From the NCBI GenBank assembly GCA_963783335.1, contig CAWAND010000007.1, positions 12,151 through 76,150 of the forward strand: 64,000 bases of DNA, in the 5' to 3' direction. The DNA comes from CAWAND01 sp963783335 (GTDB taxonomy: Bacteria > Chloroflexota > Anaerolineae > Anaerolineales > E44-bin32). Position numbers and translations under genes: made by a program. Positions within the stretch are counted from its first letter, which is position 1, and the number at the start of each line of letters is the position of its first letter. Positions 33,556 to 42,421 of this stretch are shown here, one piece after another. The notes below the pieces were generated by a model. It worked only from the letters and a program-made list of their open reading frames with translations, ran no database searches and was not told the origin of the DNA.

Positions 33556-34548
33556 ATGACACGCAGTCTGAGCCTGGGCAAGGCCCGGGGTTTGCAGGAA
33601 CTGGCCAACGCCAGCGGATTGTTCACGATCACGGCCCTCGACCATCGCGGATCGCTTCGAAGGGCGCTGCGGCCCGATGATCCGAAGTCGGTCGACTTCA
33701 ACACCATGGCCGAGTACAAGGTCAAACTTCTGAACCACCTGGCGCCGCATTCCAGCGCCATTCTGATCGACCCCGTCTATGGCGCGGCTCGTGCCTTGGC
33801 AGGAGGGCATATCTCAGGCACGCAGGGATTCCTGGTCAGCCTCGAAGCGACCGGCTATGACGACGCCGACGGCGATCGTGTCAGCTCGACGGCTGACGGC
33901 TGGGGCGTCGACAAGATCAAGCGCATGGGCGCCTCCGCCGTCAAACTGCTCCTGTACTACAACCCCGGCAGCTCCACGGCCAGCCAACAGGAAGACTACA
34001 TGGCCAAGGCGGCCGAGGAATGCAAGAAGCACGACATTCCCTTCCTGGTTGAACCCATGACCTATCACATCGTGGGCGGCCCGAAGAAGGGGACCGCCGA
34101 GTTTGCCAAGCTCAAACCCGAGATGGTGATCGAGACCGCTCGCAAACTGTGTCCGCTGGGGATGGATGTCCTCAAAGCCGAGTTTCCCGACGATCCCGAT
34201 CACGAGACCGACAAGTCCGTGATGGCCGAGCACTGCCGCCAGCTCACCGAAGCAGCCGGAATTCCCTGGGTGCTTCTGAGCGCAGGCGTCGACTACGATA
34301 CCTTTGAAACGCAGACGCGCATCGCCTGCGAAAACGGGGCCAGCGGCTTCCTCGCCGGCCGGGCGATCTGGCAGGAGGCCCCCGGTATGCCGGAAGCTGA
34401 ACAGGATGCGTTCCTGTCCAACACTTCGGTCGAACGCTTGAACACCCTCACCCGGATCGCCAACGACAGCGGACGGCCCTGGGCCGATATCTATTCCTCC
34501 GAGCTGGCCGCCATCGACACGAAGGAAGGTTGGCAAGAACGCTATTGA
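33556..34548 (+). CDS. LacD-type aldolase (tagatose/ketose bisphosphate)
   Basis: 330 residues, ATG after AGGAGG. It resembles class I tagatose-1,6-bisphosphate aldolase (LacD) and related Schiff-base aldolases: ITALDHRGSL near the start, VKLLLYYNPG and the MDVLKAEFP strand that carries the Schiff-base lysine. Cleaves a ketose bisphosphate to triose phosphates. Sugar specificity is uncertain because LacD members accept several isomers. Monocistronic, ends in a strong terminator, and a Rex-like palindrome upstream suggests control by redox or carbon state. Confidence 0.88.
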   Translation: MTRSLSLGKARGLQELANASGLFTITALDHRGSLRRALRPDDPKSVDFNTMAEYKVKLLNHLAPHSSAILIDPVYGAARALAGGHISGTQGFLVSLEATGYDDADGDRVSSTADGWGVDKIKRMGASAVKLLLYYNPGSSTASQQEDYMAKAAEECKKHDIPFLVEPMTYHIVGGPKKGTAEFAKLKPEMVIETARKLCPLGMDVLKAEFPDDPDHETDKSVMAEHCRQLTEAAGIPWVLLSAGVDYDTFETQTRIACENGASGFLAGRAIWQEAPGMPEAEQDAFLSNTSVERLNTLTRIANDSGRPWADIYSSELAAIDTKEGWQERY

Positions 34549-34573
34549 AATCTGGGGACTTTGTGTGAGATCC

Positions 34574-34605
34574 AAAAGACCGCTCGAATTCGAGCGGTCT
34601 TTTCT
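34574..34605 (+). terminator. Intrinsic terminator of the aldolase gene
   Basis: Perfect 30-bp palindrome centred at 34588/34589 (AAAAGACCGCTCGAA and its complement), ending in TTTTCTTCG. Confidence 0.9.
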
Positions 34606-34639
34606 TCGTCGAGCGCGCTTGTGTTGGCGGTCGAGTGCG

Positions 34640-35548
34640 TCAGGGGCTGGATTGTGGGATGGTCTCCGGCCAGACCGGGAAGAACATCAACCACTCGGCT
34701 GGGTGGTCCCGTATGTAGCCCTCGAGCACCTCTAGAACCTTCTGAGCCAGGGCCAGGGCCGCTTTGGGGCCGGGCAGCGTTGTCGGCGGTTCCAGCGGCG
34801 GCGGGCCAATCATCCGGTAGCCGCCTTGGCCGTCGTCCAGCGTCACACCGGCTTGGACGACGGCTCCGGTCTTGACCGCCAGCCGGGCGTGACCAATGGG
34901 CAGCCTCGCCGTTCGTCCGAAGAAACGCAAGAGCTCACCTTGTGAGTCCGGCCGATCGACTCCGGTCAACGCCAGCCCGCCCGCCCGCAGCCTGCGGAGC
35001 GCCTCGCGCAGGGAGGCCACGGCGATCGGCGCCGACTCCAGTCCGTAATGCCGTCGGATCGCGTTGTCGGCCCTGTAGCTGCCATGTGGATCGCGATACG
35101 AAAGCACCAGAGGCGACAGGTTGTGGCGGAGCAAGGTGTAGAAGGCCAGATCGAAATTGCCCATGTGGGCCGAAGCCAATACCACGCCCTTGCCGGCATC
35201 CATGGCCTGGTTAACCCCGGACTGCAGGGCCGGATCAAGCCGGCAGGCGCTTTGAAGTTCAATTCGCCCGTGAGACAGGGCCCGATAGAAGGCCAGATAG
35301 CCTCGGGCGGCATAGCGGGTGACGTCGATCACGGCCCGTTCAAGCAGAGGGTGCTCGTACGGCATCCCGCGAACAACAGCCTGGTTGGCCCGAATGGCGC
35401 GCACCACGGGCGAACTCATGCTGCGTGTGGCGGCATGCGCCAGACCATCGGCTATGCCCGTGGCCCAAGTTCTGGGCAGGACCCGAGCCAGCAGCATGCC
35501 CAGCGGAGGGCCCATTCGGCTGTTGACCAGGGCGATGACTGGATTCAT
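34640..35548 (-). CDS. LpxL/HtrB-type acyltransferase
   Basis: 302 residues from ATG 35548, preceded by GGGGGG. Lysophospholipid/lipid A acyltransferase family: the catalytic HX4D appears as SAHMGNFD, followed by a long helical part and GVDRPDSQGEL and FFGRTARLP, the phosphate and acyl-chain binding segments. Inner-membrane enzyme that transfers acyl chains onto a glycolipid. Chloroflexota generally lack lipid A, so the acceptor is probably another glycolipid or phospholipid such as a PIM-like species; inference. Confidence 0.82.
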   Translation of the reverse strand: MNPVIALVNSRMGPPLGMLLARVLPRTWATGIADGLAHAATRSMSSPVVRAIRANQAVVRGMPYEHPLLERAVIDVTRYAARGYLAFYRALSHGRIELQSACRLDPALQSGVNQAMDAGKGVVLASAHMGNFDLAFYTLLRHNLSPLVLSYRDPHGSYRADNAIRRHYGLESAPIAVASLREALRRLRAGGLALTGVDRPDSQGELLRFFGRTARLPIGHARLAVKTGAVVQAGVTLDDGQGGYRMIGPPPLEPPTTLPGPKAALALAQKVLEVLEGYIRDHPAEWLMFFPVWPETIPQSSP

Positions 35549-35642
35549 CGATCCCCCCGTTTCAACGGCTGGTGGGAACCACCAGCCCAAGCAGGTGGCG
35601 ACCCTGATTTAAGTCTACCGCGAACGTCAAGCAGCCGAGCGG

Positions 35643-36821
35643 CTACTGAACCCCTTGCCCGGTCCCTTCCAATGCGCCCCAAATGATCACACGGCCGTAT
35701 TGCCCGGCGGCGGCCAGCCAGCGGCCGTCGGCTGAGATGGCGACGTCGTTCAGGTTCAGATCCTGGTCGCTCATGGCTCCCAGCAGGACGCCGTCCTCCG
35801 CCCGCCAGAAGTAAAGCTGACCGTCCCTGCCCGCACCAGCCAAGATCTGGCCATCGGGCGTATAGGCGACAGCGTTGACCCATTCGGCTGGGCCGACCAT
35901 CTTGTGAAGCACCTGCCCGCCCGGTAGTGCCCAAATCCAGGCTTCGCCGCGCAGACATTTGTAGTTGGCATCCGAAAGGGCGCACATGCCAGAGGCCAGG
36001 TTGGCCCCCTCAGGCGAGAACGCCAGCGATTGACCCTGGCCAGGTTGAACGAGGCGAGCCGTCTGGGCGCCATCCGATACGCGCCACAAGTGAACCGATC
36101 TGTCGACGGCTCCGCTGGCCAGCCGGGTGCCGTCCGGCGAGAAAGCCAGCGAGGGCACGCTGAATGAATCCGCCTTCCACAGCCGGACCACTTCCGTTTT
36201 GGCGACATCCCACAGGTAGATTACCCCGCCCGAGTCCTCGGCCGCGCCGGCGGCCAGCAGGCTGCCATCCGGCGAGAAGGCGACGCTGTTGACCTGGCCG
36301 CTCATGGCCAGCTCCCCCAACGGCGACAGATCCGACCCGCGCCACAGACGCACGGAGGAATCGCCTTCGGCCGAGGCGATGATCGACCCATCCGGCGAGT
36401 AGGCGACATCCCAAATGATCCCCGGCTGCTGGTCACTCACCGCCAGGGGTGCTTCCGAATCGAGGGACCAGAGCGCCAGCCGGAGATCGCTGTCCGCCGG
36501 GTTGAGACCCGAGCCGGTCACGAGCTGCTTCGAATCTGGCGAGAAAGCCAGCGTGCGCACGTTCGTGCCCACTCGAGCCAGGACGTGAATCGGCCGCAGC
36601 GCCGTGACGTTGTCCACCGAAATCGGATCCGGGAACGGCGTGGCCGTCGGCGGCACAGGCGTCGCCGTCGGACTGGGCACGGCCGAGGCCGGGGCGGATG
36701 AAGCCGCCGCGGTGGCGGGCTGATCCGTGCTGGGCTGGCCCGTGACCGAAGGGCTCAGGCTGCAGGCCAGCAGTCCCACCACGATTACCGATCCGATGAC
36801 AGACGCGGAGAATGGTCGCAT
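35643..36821 (-). CDS. Lipoprotein with seven-bladed WD40 propeller
   Basis: 392 residues. ATG at 36821 follows GGGAGG. Lipobox LLAC near residue 18, then a Ser/Thr/Pro linker (about 20-60). Seven WD40 repeats can be counted, each with the (V)xxLAFSPDG core and a WD/LW ending, enough for a complete propeller; the fifth has an extra Cys pair (GMCALSDANYKCLRG). Extracytoplasmic binding platform of unknown partner. It stands divergently from the marR operon. Confidence 0.85.
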   Translation of the reverse strand: MRPFSASVIGSVIVVGLLACSLSPSVTGQPSTDQPATAAASSAPASAVPSPTATPVPPTATPFPDPISVDNVTALRPIHVLARVGTNVRTLAFSPDSKQLVTGSGLNPADSDLRLALWSLDSEAPLAVSDQQPGIIWDVAYSPDGSIIASAEGDSSVRLWRGSDLSPLGELAMSGQVNSVAFSPDGSLLAAGAAEDSGGVIYLWDVAKTEVVRLWKADSFSVPSLAFSPDGTRLASGAVDRSVHLWRVSDGAQTARLVQPGQGQSLAFSPEGANLASGMCALSDANYKCLRGEAWIWALPGGQVLHKMVGPAEWVNAVAYTPDGQILAGAGRDGQLYFWRAEDGVLLGAMSDQDLNLNDVAISADGRWLAAAGQYGRVIIWGALEGTGQGVQ

Positions 36822-36911
36822 GCGACCTCCCAAGGGTTGACACCCGAATTTCGGCCGCATTATCCCACGCGCCACCTCGGCTGTCGACCTGAGGCATTCA
36901 TGAATTGCCTC

Positions 36912-36960
36912 TGGACAACAGCTATGGGGACTGTTATTATCAACAGCTCTTAATTGATAA
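36912..36960 (+). promoter_or_regulatory. Promoter and MarR operator of the ABC operon
   Basis: TGGACA (36912-36917), 17 bp, TATTAT (36935-36940). A palindrome TTATCAA-N10-TTGATAA (36937-36943 and 36954-36960) overlaps the -10, the right place for repression by the MarR protein encoded next. Confidence 0.65.
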
Positions 36961-36972
36961 GGGAGATTAACT

Positions 36973-37434
36973 ATGTCGTCGTCCAACGAGCTCGACCAGG
37001 CCCTGCGTGACTGGGTGGCGGTGTTCATGCGCCGGTCGATGCATGAATTCATGGATTCGATGAAGGACACGGGACTGTCCATGGCCCAGCTGACCACGCT
37101 CATCCGTCTGCACTACCATGGGCCCTGCCCCATTTCCGGAATCGGTGATGATTTGGGCGTGACCACGGCGGCTGCCAGCCAGATGGTGGACCGTTTGGTT
37201 CACTTGGGGCTGCTCGAGCGCACCGAAGCGCCCGATGACCGCCGCGTTCGCAACGTTAATCTCACCGACGCAGCTGTCGAGCTCGTCCGCCGCGGGGTAG
37301 AAGCCCGTGTGGGTTGGATGCGCGATCTCTCGACCGAGTTGACGCCGAAACAGCAGGCCTCGGTGGTCGAATCCATCCGCCACCTCACCCAAGCTGCGCT
37401 GGCCCTCGAGCACCAACAACCCGTCAACGCCTGA
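36973..37434 (+). CDS. MarR-family regulator
   Basis: 153 residues. Winged helix-turn-helix with ISGIGDDLGVTTAAASQMVDRLVHLGLLERTEAPDDRRV, the MarR DNA-binding and wing motif. First gene of an operon with two ABC half-transporters, 17 bp before the first. The palindrome over its own promoter suggests self-repression relieved by a drug or metabolite that the exporter removes. The ligand is unknown. Confidence 0.93.
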   Translation: MSSSNELDQALRDWVAVFMRRSMHEFMDSMKDTGLSMAQLTTLIRLHYHGPCPISGIGDDLGVTTAAASQMVDRLVHLGLLERTEAPDDRRVRNVNLTDAAVELVRRGVEARVGWMRDLSTELTPKQQASVVESIRHLTQAALALEHQQPVNA

Positions 37435-37451
37435 CGGCACAAAGGTCATTC

Positions 37452-39362
37452 ATGAACTCACCTATGCGCAAATCCAAACTTTCTCCGCGCAGCCTGGCGC
37501 GCGCTTCCCGCTACCTGTGGCACTATCGCAAGGATGCCGGGCTGGCGTACGCCACCCTGATCCTGGCCACAGCCGCCCAGCTTTTGGTCCCACAGATGGT
37601 CCAAAACATGATCGACGCGGTAGCCAACGGACTGATGGCTGCCCGTGTACTGGGCCTGCCGGCGGCAGCCCAATCCCAGATTGCCCAAAAGTTGGGGCTG
37701 ACACTCCAACAGTTGGCCGCCAATCAAAGCGGGGCCGAAACGGCCTTGTTCTGGGGCGCCGGGCTCATCGTCCTGTTCGCCCTCGTGCAGGGATTGTTCA
37801 CTTTCTCACAAGCGTTCATGGGGCAGCGAGCCTCCCAGGGTGTGGCCTATGACCTGCGCAACGACTTGTTCGCCAAGGTCCAGCGGCTGTCGTTCAGCTA
37901 CCATGACCGCAATCAGACCGGCCAGCTCATGGTGCGCGCCACCGACGACGTGGAGAAGGTGCGCACATTCATCGGGCAGGGCCTGCTAATGGCGGTGCAG
38001 TCCATTATCCTGATGGGCGGCACGCTGCTGATCCTCTTCCTGACCAATGTGCATCTGACTTTGGTCATTCTTCCCATCCTGCCGGTGGCTTTTGTCTTGT
38101 TCATGGTGTTCAGCACCGTCGTGCGGCCGATGTTCATGGAGGTCCAGCGCCGCCTGTCGAGCATGAACGCCATCTTGCAGGAGAATGTGGCCGGGATCAA
38201 GGTGGTCAAGGCATTCAGCCGAGAGCCTGAGCAGATCAAGCGCTTCGACGATTCGGCCGACCACTTCATGCAGCAGATGCTCAAAGTGATGAAGGTCATG
38301 ACCTTCCTCATGCCGACCATCTTCTTGATGGCGAACTTGGGGCAAGCCCTGATCCTTTACTACGGCGGCAACCAGATCATCGCCAATCAACTCACCCTTG
38401 GCGAATGGCAGAAGTTCAGCCTGTACTTGGTCTTCGTGTTCTTCCCCATCGGCCAACTGGGCTTCATCATCACCCAGATGTCCCAGGCATCGGCCTCTGC
38501 CAGCCGCATCTTCGAAATCCTGGATGCGCAGAGCGAGCTGGTCGAGATCGAAAGCGCCCCTGATCTGCCGCCGGTGGAGGGCCGGGTCACCTTCGACCAC
38601 GTCACCTTTCGCTACCTGGGCAGCGAGCGGCCGGTGCTCAGTGACGTCAGCCTGACCGCCGAGCCGGGGCAGACCATCGCCCTGCTGGGGATGACGGGCT
38701 CGGGCAAATCCACCATCATCAATCTCATCCCGCGCTTCTATGACCCTTCCGAGGGCAGCGTGCTGATCGACGGCCATGATTTGCGGCAGGTTACGTTGGA
38801 TTCGATCCGCCGCCAGATCGGCATCGTGCTCCAAGAGACAAACCTCTTCACAGGCACGATCCGGGACAACATCGCCTACGGCAAGGTCGACGCCACCGAT
38901 GATGAAGTGGCCAGTGCCGCTGTTGCCGCCGCCGCCCACGATTTCATCATGGCCTTCCCGGAAGGCTACGAAACGCATGTGGGCGAGCGAGGCACGACCC
39001 TCTCTGGCGGGCAGAAACAGCGCATCGCCATCGCGCGCGCCCTTCTGCTCGATCCGCGCATTCTGATCCTCGACAATTCGACATCCAACGTCGATCTTCA
39101 GACCGAGTACGAAATCCAGCAGGCGCTTGACCGCCTGATGCGCGGCCGCACCAGCTTCGTGATCGCTCAGCGCATCAGCACCGTGCTCAACGCCGACAGC
39201 ATTCTGGTGCTCGAGAAAGGTTCTATCGCTGCCCAGGGGACTCATGAAGAACTGCTCGAAGACAGCGAAATCTACGCCGAGATTTACCACTCACAGCTGA
39301 TGGAGGACGCCGAAGTTGAACCGATCGTCGAACCGGCCTTCTCCGCACCACCGGAGGCTTAG
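37452..39362 (+). CDS. ABC exporter half, degenerate ATPase site
   Basis: 636 residues from ATG 37452 behind AAAGG. Six-helix membrane domain, then an ABC domain with Walker A GMTGSGKST (about 412), signature LSGGQ (about 516) and Walker B ILILDNSTS, where the catalytic glutamate is Asn. This matches the inactive-site partner of heterodimeric exporters; its intact LSGGQ completes the active site of the other subunit. Probable multidrug or lipid exporter, repressed by the MarR protein. Confidence 0.93.
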   Translation: MNSPMRKSKLSPRSLARASRYLWHYRKDAGLAYATLILATAAQLLVPQMVQNMIDAVANGLMAARVLGLPAAAQSQIAQKLGLTLQQLAANQSGAETALFWGAGLIVLFALVQGLFTFSQAFMGQRASQGVAYDLRNDLFAKVQRLSFSYHDRNQTGQLMVRATDDVEKVRTFIGQGLLMAVQSIILMGGTLLILFLTNVHLTLVILPILPVAFVLFMVFSTVVRPMFMEVQRRLSSMNAILQENVAGIKVVKAFSREPEQIKRFDDSADHFMQQMLKVMKVMTFLMPTIFLMANLGQALILYYGGNQIIANQLTLGEWQKFSLYLVFVFFPIGQLGFIITQMSQASASASRIFEILDAQSELVEIESAPDLPPVEGRVTFDHVTFRYLGSERPVLSDVSLTAEPGQTIALLGMTGSGKSTIINLIPRFYDPSEGSVLIDGHDLRQVTLDSIRRQIGIVLQETNLFTGTIRDNIAYGKVDATDDEVASAAVAAAAHDFIMAFPEGYETHVGERGTTLSGGQKQRIAIARALLLDPRILILDNSTSNVDLQTEYEIQQALDRLMRGRTSFVIAQRISTVLNADSILVLEKGSIAAQGTHEELLEDSEIYAEIYHSQLMEDAEVEPIVEPAFSAPPEA

Positions 39363-39364
39363 AC

Positions 39365-41347
39365 ATGTTTCACGGTCCCGACAGAGCACTCGACGTCGAA
39401 AGCCAAAAGGCCCAGGACGTCGGACATACGTTGCAGCGCTTCATCAGCTACTTCAAGCCGTACTGGATTCAGTATCTGTTCGTCCTGATCCTGATGATCG
39501 TCAGCACCTGGAGCCAGGTCGAAGCCCCTCAGTTGATGGGGCAAGCCGTCGACTGCTACTTCACACCTGCCGCCAGCGAGAGCGTGGCCGGCCCCTTGGG
39601 GAACCTGCTCGGCAGCGGGGCCACGGGCGGCGGGATGGCATCAGGCGCCGCCAGCAACTGTTGGTTTGACCAGCCTCAACCAAGTTGGACCCAGCCCGAC
39701 TTCGTCGCCGGGCTGACGCGGCTGCTTGTGACGCTGGTCGGGATCTATCTTCTCGGCGCTGCCAGCACCGGCCTGATGTTCTATTTCATGACCTGGTCAG
39801 GCCAGCACGTCATTCGCACGCTGCGTACCGAGGTTTTCGACAAGATCATGCGCCTTTCCATTGGCTATCACGTCGAGCATGAGGCCGGCGATCTGATGTC
39901 GCGCATCACCAATGACGCCGACACCATTCAGCAAGGCATGAGTTTTGCCCTGGTCCAGGTGTTGAGCGGCGCCATGCTGATCGTATGGGTTTCCATCAGC
40001 ATGTTGCGCCTAAGCCTCCCCTACGCCGGCGTCGCGCTGGTCATGCTGCCTTTCATGATCATCGCCACCAACTGGTTTTCACGCCAAGCCCGGCGCGAGT
40101 TCCGGACAACACGCTTGGAGATGGGCAATGTCAACGCCGAGCTCCAAGAGAGCATTTCCGGCGTGCGAGAGGCGCAGGCCTTCACCCGGGAAGATGAGAA
40201 CATTTCCAGCTTCCGGGCCATCAATGCCGCCAACCGGGATGCCAATATCCGGGCGGTAGCTTACACCTCGGCGCTCTCGCCCACGCTGCAGGCGCTGGGT
40301 TTCGTGGCCATGATGCTGGTAACCGTCAGTGGCGGGCTGGCGCTGCTGCGCGGCACAACTTTCTTTGGGACGGTGATGTCATTCGGCCTGATGGTGACCT
40401 TCATCGGCCTGGTCCAGCGGTTCAACCAGCCGGTTCAGCAGATCTCCGTCCTTTGGACCAACATTCAGAGCGCCATCGCAGGCGGAGAGAGGATCTTCGG
40501 CCTGATGGATGTCGAGATGGATGTTCAGGACGAGCAAGACGCCGTCGAAATGCCGCTCATCGAGGGACGGGTGGAGTTCAAAGGAGTCTGGTCGGAGTAC
40601 AAGAGCGGCGAACCCGTGCTGAAAGGCGTCAGCCTGACGGCAGAGCCGGGGCAGACGGTGGCCGTGGTCGGCCCGACCGGGGCCGGTAAGACCACCATCA
40701 TCAATCTGATCCCCCGCTTCTACGACGTCACCCGCGGCGAGGTCTTGATCGACGGCCGCGACGTGCGCAGCGTGACGTCGGCCAGCCTTAGGCGACAAAT
40801 CGCCGTGGTGCTGCAGGACAGCTTCCTGTTCAGCGCCACGATCATGGACAACATACGCTTTGGCCGGCCTGGGGCCAGCGACGACGAAGTCATCGCCGCC
40901 GCCAAGCTGGCGCGCGCCGACACCTTCATCGATAGGCTGCCGGAGGGCTACCAGACGGTGCTCGGAGAGCGCGGCGGCGGACTGAGCCAGGGTCAGCGCC
41001 AGCTTCTGGCCATCGCCCGAGCGGCTTTGGCGCAACCGAGGATTCTCATCCTGGATGAAGCCACCTCCAGTGTGGACACGCGGACGGAACGGTTGATACA
41101 ATCCGCATTGGAGGAGCTGCTTGAGGGGCGCACCAGCTTCGTCGTTGCACACCGCTTGAGCACCATACGCAACGCCGACAAGGTCCTGGTGATCGATCAG
41201 GGCGAGATCGTCGAGCGCGGAACCCACAATGAGTTGATGGCCGCCCGCGGTTTCTACTACGATCTGTATATGAGCCAGTTTCGGCGCCAGGCGACCAGCG
41301 ACGACGGGAAGTCGAGCCCTTCAACTGCCCTGCCCTCACTCGCTTGA
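39365..41347 (+). CDS. ABC exporter half, canonical ATPase site
   Basis: 660 residues, 2 bp after the previous stop. Walker A GPTGAGKTT (about 436), signature LSQGQ (degenerate, about 539) and Walker B ILILDEATS with the catalytic Glu (about 562). The degenerate signature pairs with the partner's Asn site and the Glu site with the partner's LSGGQ, a clean heterodimer complementarity. An insertion of about 60 residues with TM-adjacent Gly/Ser and Cys lies between the first two membrane helices, which is unusual in length. Confidence 0.93.
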   Translation: MFHGPDRALDVESQKAQDVGHTLQRFISYFKPYWIQYLFVLILMIVSTWSQVEAPQLMGQAVDCYFTPAASESVAGPLGNLLGSGATGGGMASGAASNCWFDQPQPSWTQPDFVAGLTRLLVTLVGIYLLGAASTGLMFYFMTWSGQHVIRTLRTEVFDKIMRLSIGYHVEHEAGDLMSRITNDADTIQQGMSFALVQVLSGAMLIVWVSISMLRLSLPYAGVALVMLPFMIIATNWFSRQARREFRTTRLEMGNVNAELQESISGVREAQAFTREDENISSFRAINAANRDANIRAVAYTSALSPTLQALGFVAMMLVTVSGGLALLRGTTFFGTVMSFGLMVTFIGLVQRFNQPVQQISVLWTNIQSAIAGGERIFGLMDVEMDVQDEQDAVEMPLIEGRVEFKGVWSEYKSGEPVLKGVSLTAEPGQTVAVVGPTGAGKTTIINLIPRFYDVTRGEVLIDGRDVRSVTSASLRRQIAVVLQDSFLFSATIMDNIRFGRPGASDDEVIAAAKLARADTFIDRLPEGYQTVLGERGGGLSQGQRQLLAIARAALAQPRILILDEATSSVDTRTERLIQSALEELLEGRTSFVVAHRLSTIRNADKVLVIDQGEIVERGTHNELMAARGFYYDLYMSQFRRQATSDDGKSSPSTALPSLA

Positions 41348-41397
41348 ACCACACCCTCGGCCGGGCGACCATTTCGACCCTGGGTTGTAGAATTATC

Positions 41398-41422
41398 GGG
41401 GGCGTTCCTGGCGAACGCCCCC
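41398..41422 (+). terminator. Hairpin after the ABC operon
   Basis: GGGGGCGTTC (41398-41407) and GAACGCCCCC (41413-41422), 5-nt loop, weak T tail (CTTACCGTTGATTT). Confidence 0.5.
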
Positions 41423-41456
41423 CTTACCGTTGATTTATTGAGGAGGTCATACGGAG

Positions 41457-42224
41457 ATGTCTGATTTTTATGTTCCCGAGAGCGCCCTGGCGGTATTCGC
41501 CCATCCGGACGACATTGAGTTTTCGTGCGCAGGCACCATGGCGCGTTGGGCCAAGGCCGGCTGCCGGATCCGCTACGTGGTTTGTACCAGCGGACAGGTG
41601 GGCATTCGCAACGCCGAGACCAGCCCCGAGCAGGCCAAACAGATACGCGAATCCGAGCAGCGTCGCGCGGCGGAGATCGCCGGCGCGCAGGATGTTGTGT
41701 TCCTGGGAGAGACCGACGGCATCCTGATAGCCGACCTCGCCCTGCGCAAAAAGATCGTGGCCGAAATCCGCCGCTTCCGGCCGGAAGTCGTCGTGTGTCC
41801 CGATCCCACGGTTGTGTTTGCCAACGAGAACTACATCAACCATCCGGATCATCGGGCGGCCGGGCTGGCGACGCTGGAGGCGGTGTTCCCCGCCGCCGGA
41901 CAGCCGAACGTTTTCGAGGAGTTGGCGGAAGAGGGCCTGCAGGCCCACAAGACGCGCAAGGTCTACGTGACTTCCTTCTCCCAAGGCGACACCTTTGTCA
42001 ACATCACCGATACGATCGACACGAAGGTGAAAGCGCTGATGGCGCACGAAAGCCAGATGAAGGAGATGAAGGAACTTGGCAGTTGGGACGCCGCCGAGCG
42101 CATACGTGAGTGGGCGGCCGAAAACGGCAAAGGCAAGGAAATGGACTTTGCCGAGGTTTACAAAGTCATCACGCTTGAGAACGATGAGTGGTGGAGCGAG
42201 CACAAAGGGAAGCTGAACGGCTAG
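41457..42224 (+). CDS. PIG-L/LmbE-family deacetylase
   Basis: 255 residues, ATG after GGAGG. The zinc-binding AHPDD motif is at residues 15-19, and the second site HPDHR near 130. Members remove acetyl groups from GlcNAc-type sugars, as in GPI, mycothiol or bacillithiol pathways, or from chitobiose-like substrates. No partner enzyme is adjacent, so the substrate cannot be told. Follows a hairpin and has its own start region. Confidence 0.9.
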   Translation: MSDFYVPESALAVFAHPDDIEFSCAGTMARWAKAGCRIRYVVCTSGQVGIRNAETSPEQAKQIRESEQRRAAEIAGAQDVVFLGETDGILIADLALRKKIVAEIRRFRPEVVVCPDPTVVFANENYINHPDHRAAGLATLEAVFPAAGQPNVFEELAEEGLQAHKTRKVYVTSFSQGDTFVNITDTIDTKVKALMAHESQMKEMKELGSWDAAERIREWAAENGKGKEMDFAEVYKVITLENDEWWSEHKGKLNG

Positions 42225-42386
42225 GGGCGGTTAGGCGGCTGCGGGGCCTCGCCATCACACCCGAAGCAGCGTGAAGGCAAGCATGAGCCGTTAGCAAAAA
42301 CGACCAACCGCTGGCTGTCGGCCGATCGCGATTGGCTTTGTGCCCCCGGAAAATTTCACAGTGAACGAGTAGGCTCGAGCATCGGT

Positions 42387-42404
42387 TTGTGAAATCCTTC
42401 ACAA
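42387..42404. promoter_or_regulatory. Perfect Rex-type palindrome, copy 5
   Basis: TTGTGAA-ATCC-TTCACAA, an exact match to the 18-bp Rex operator consensus. It lies between the 3' ends of two convergent genes (42224 and 42422), where no promoter is expected. Confidence 0.5.
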
Positions 42405-42421
42405 TCGATGCCTGTGGTGGG

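Noticed and set aside
37986..39290. 434-codon frame opposite the first ABC gene
   Set aside because: His/Asp-rich shadow typical of antisense ABC domains.
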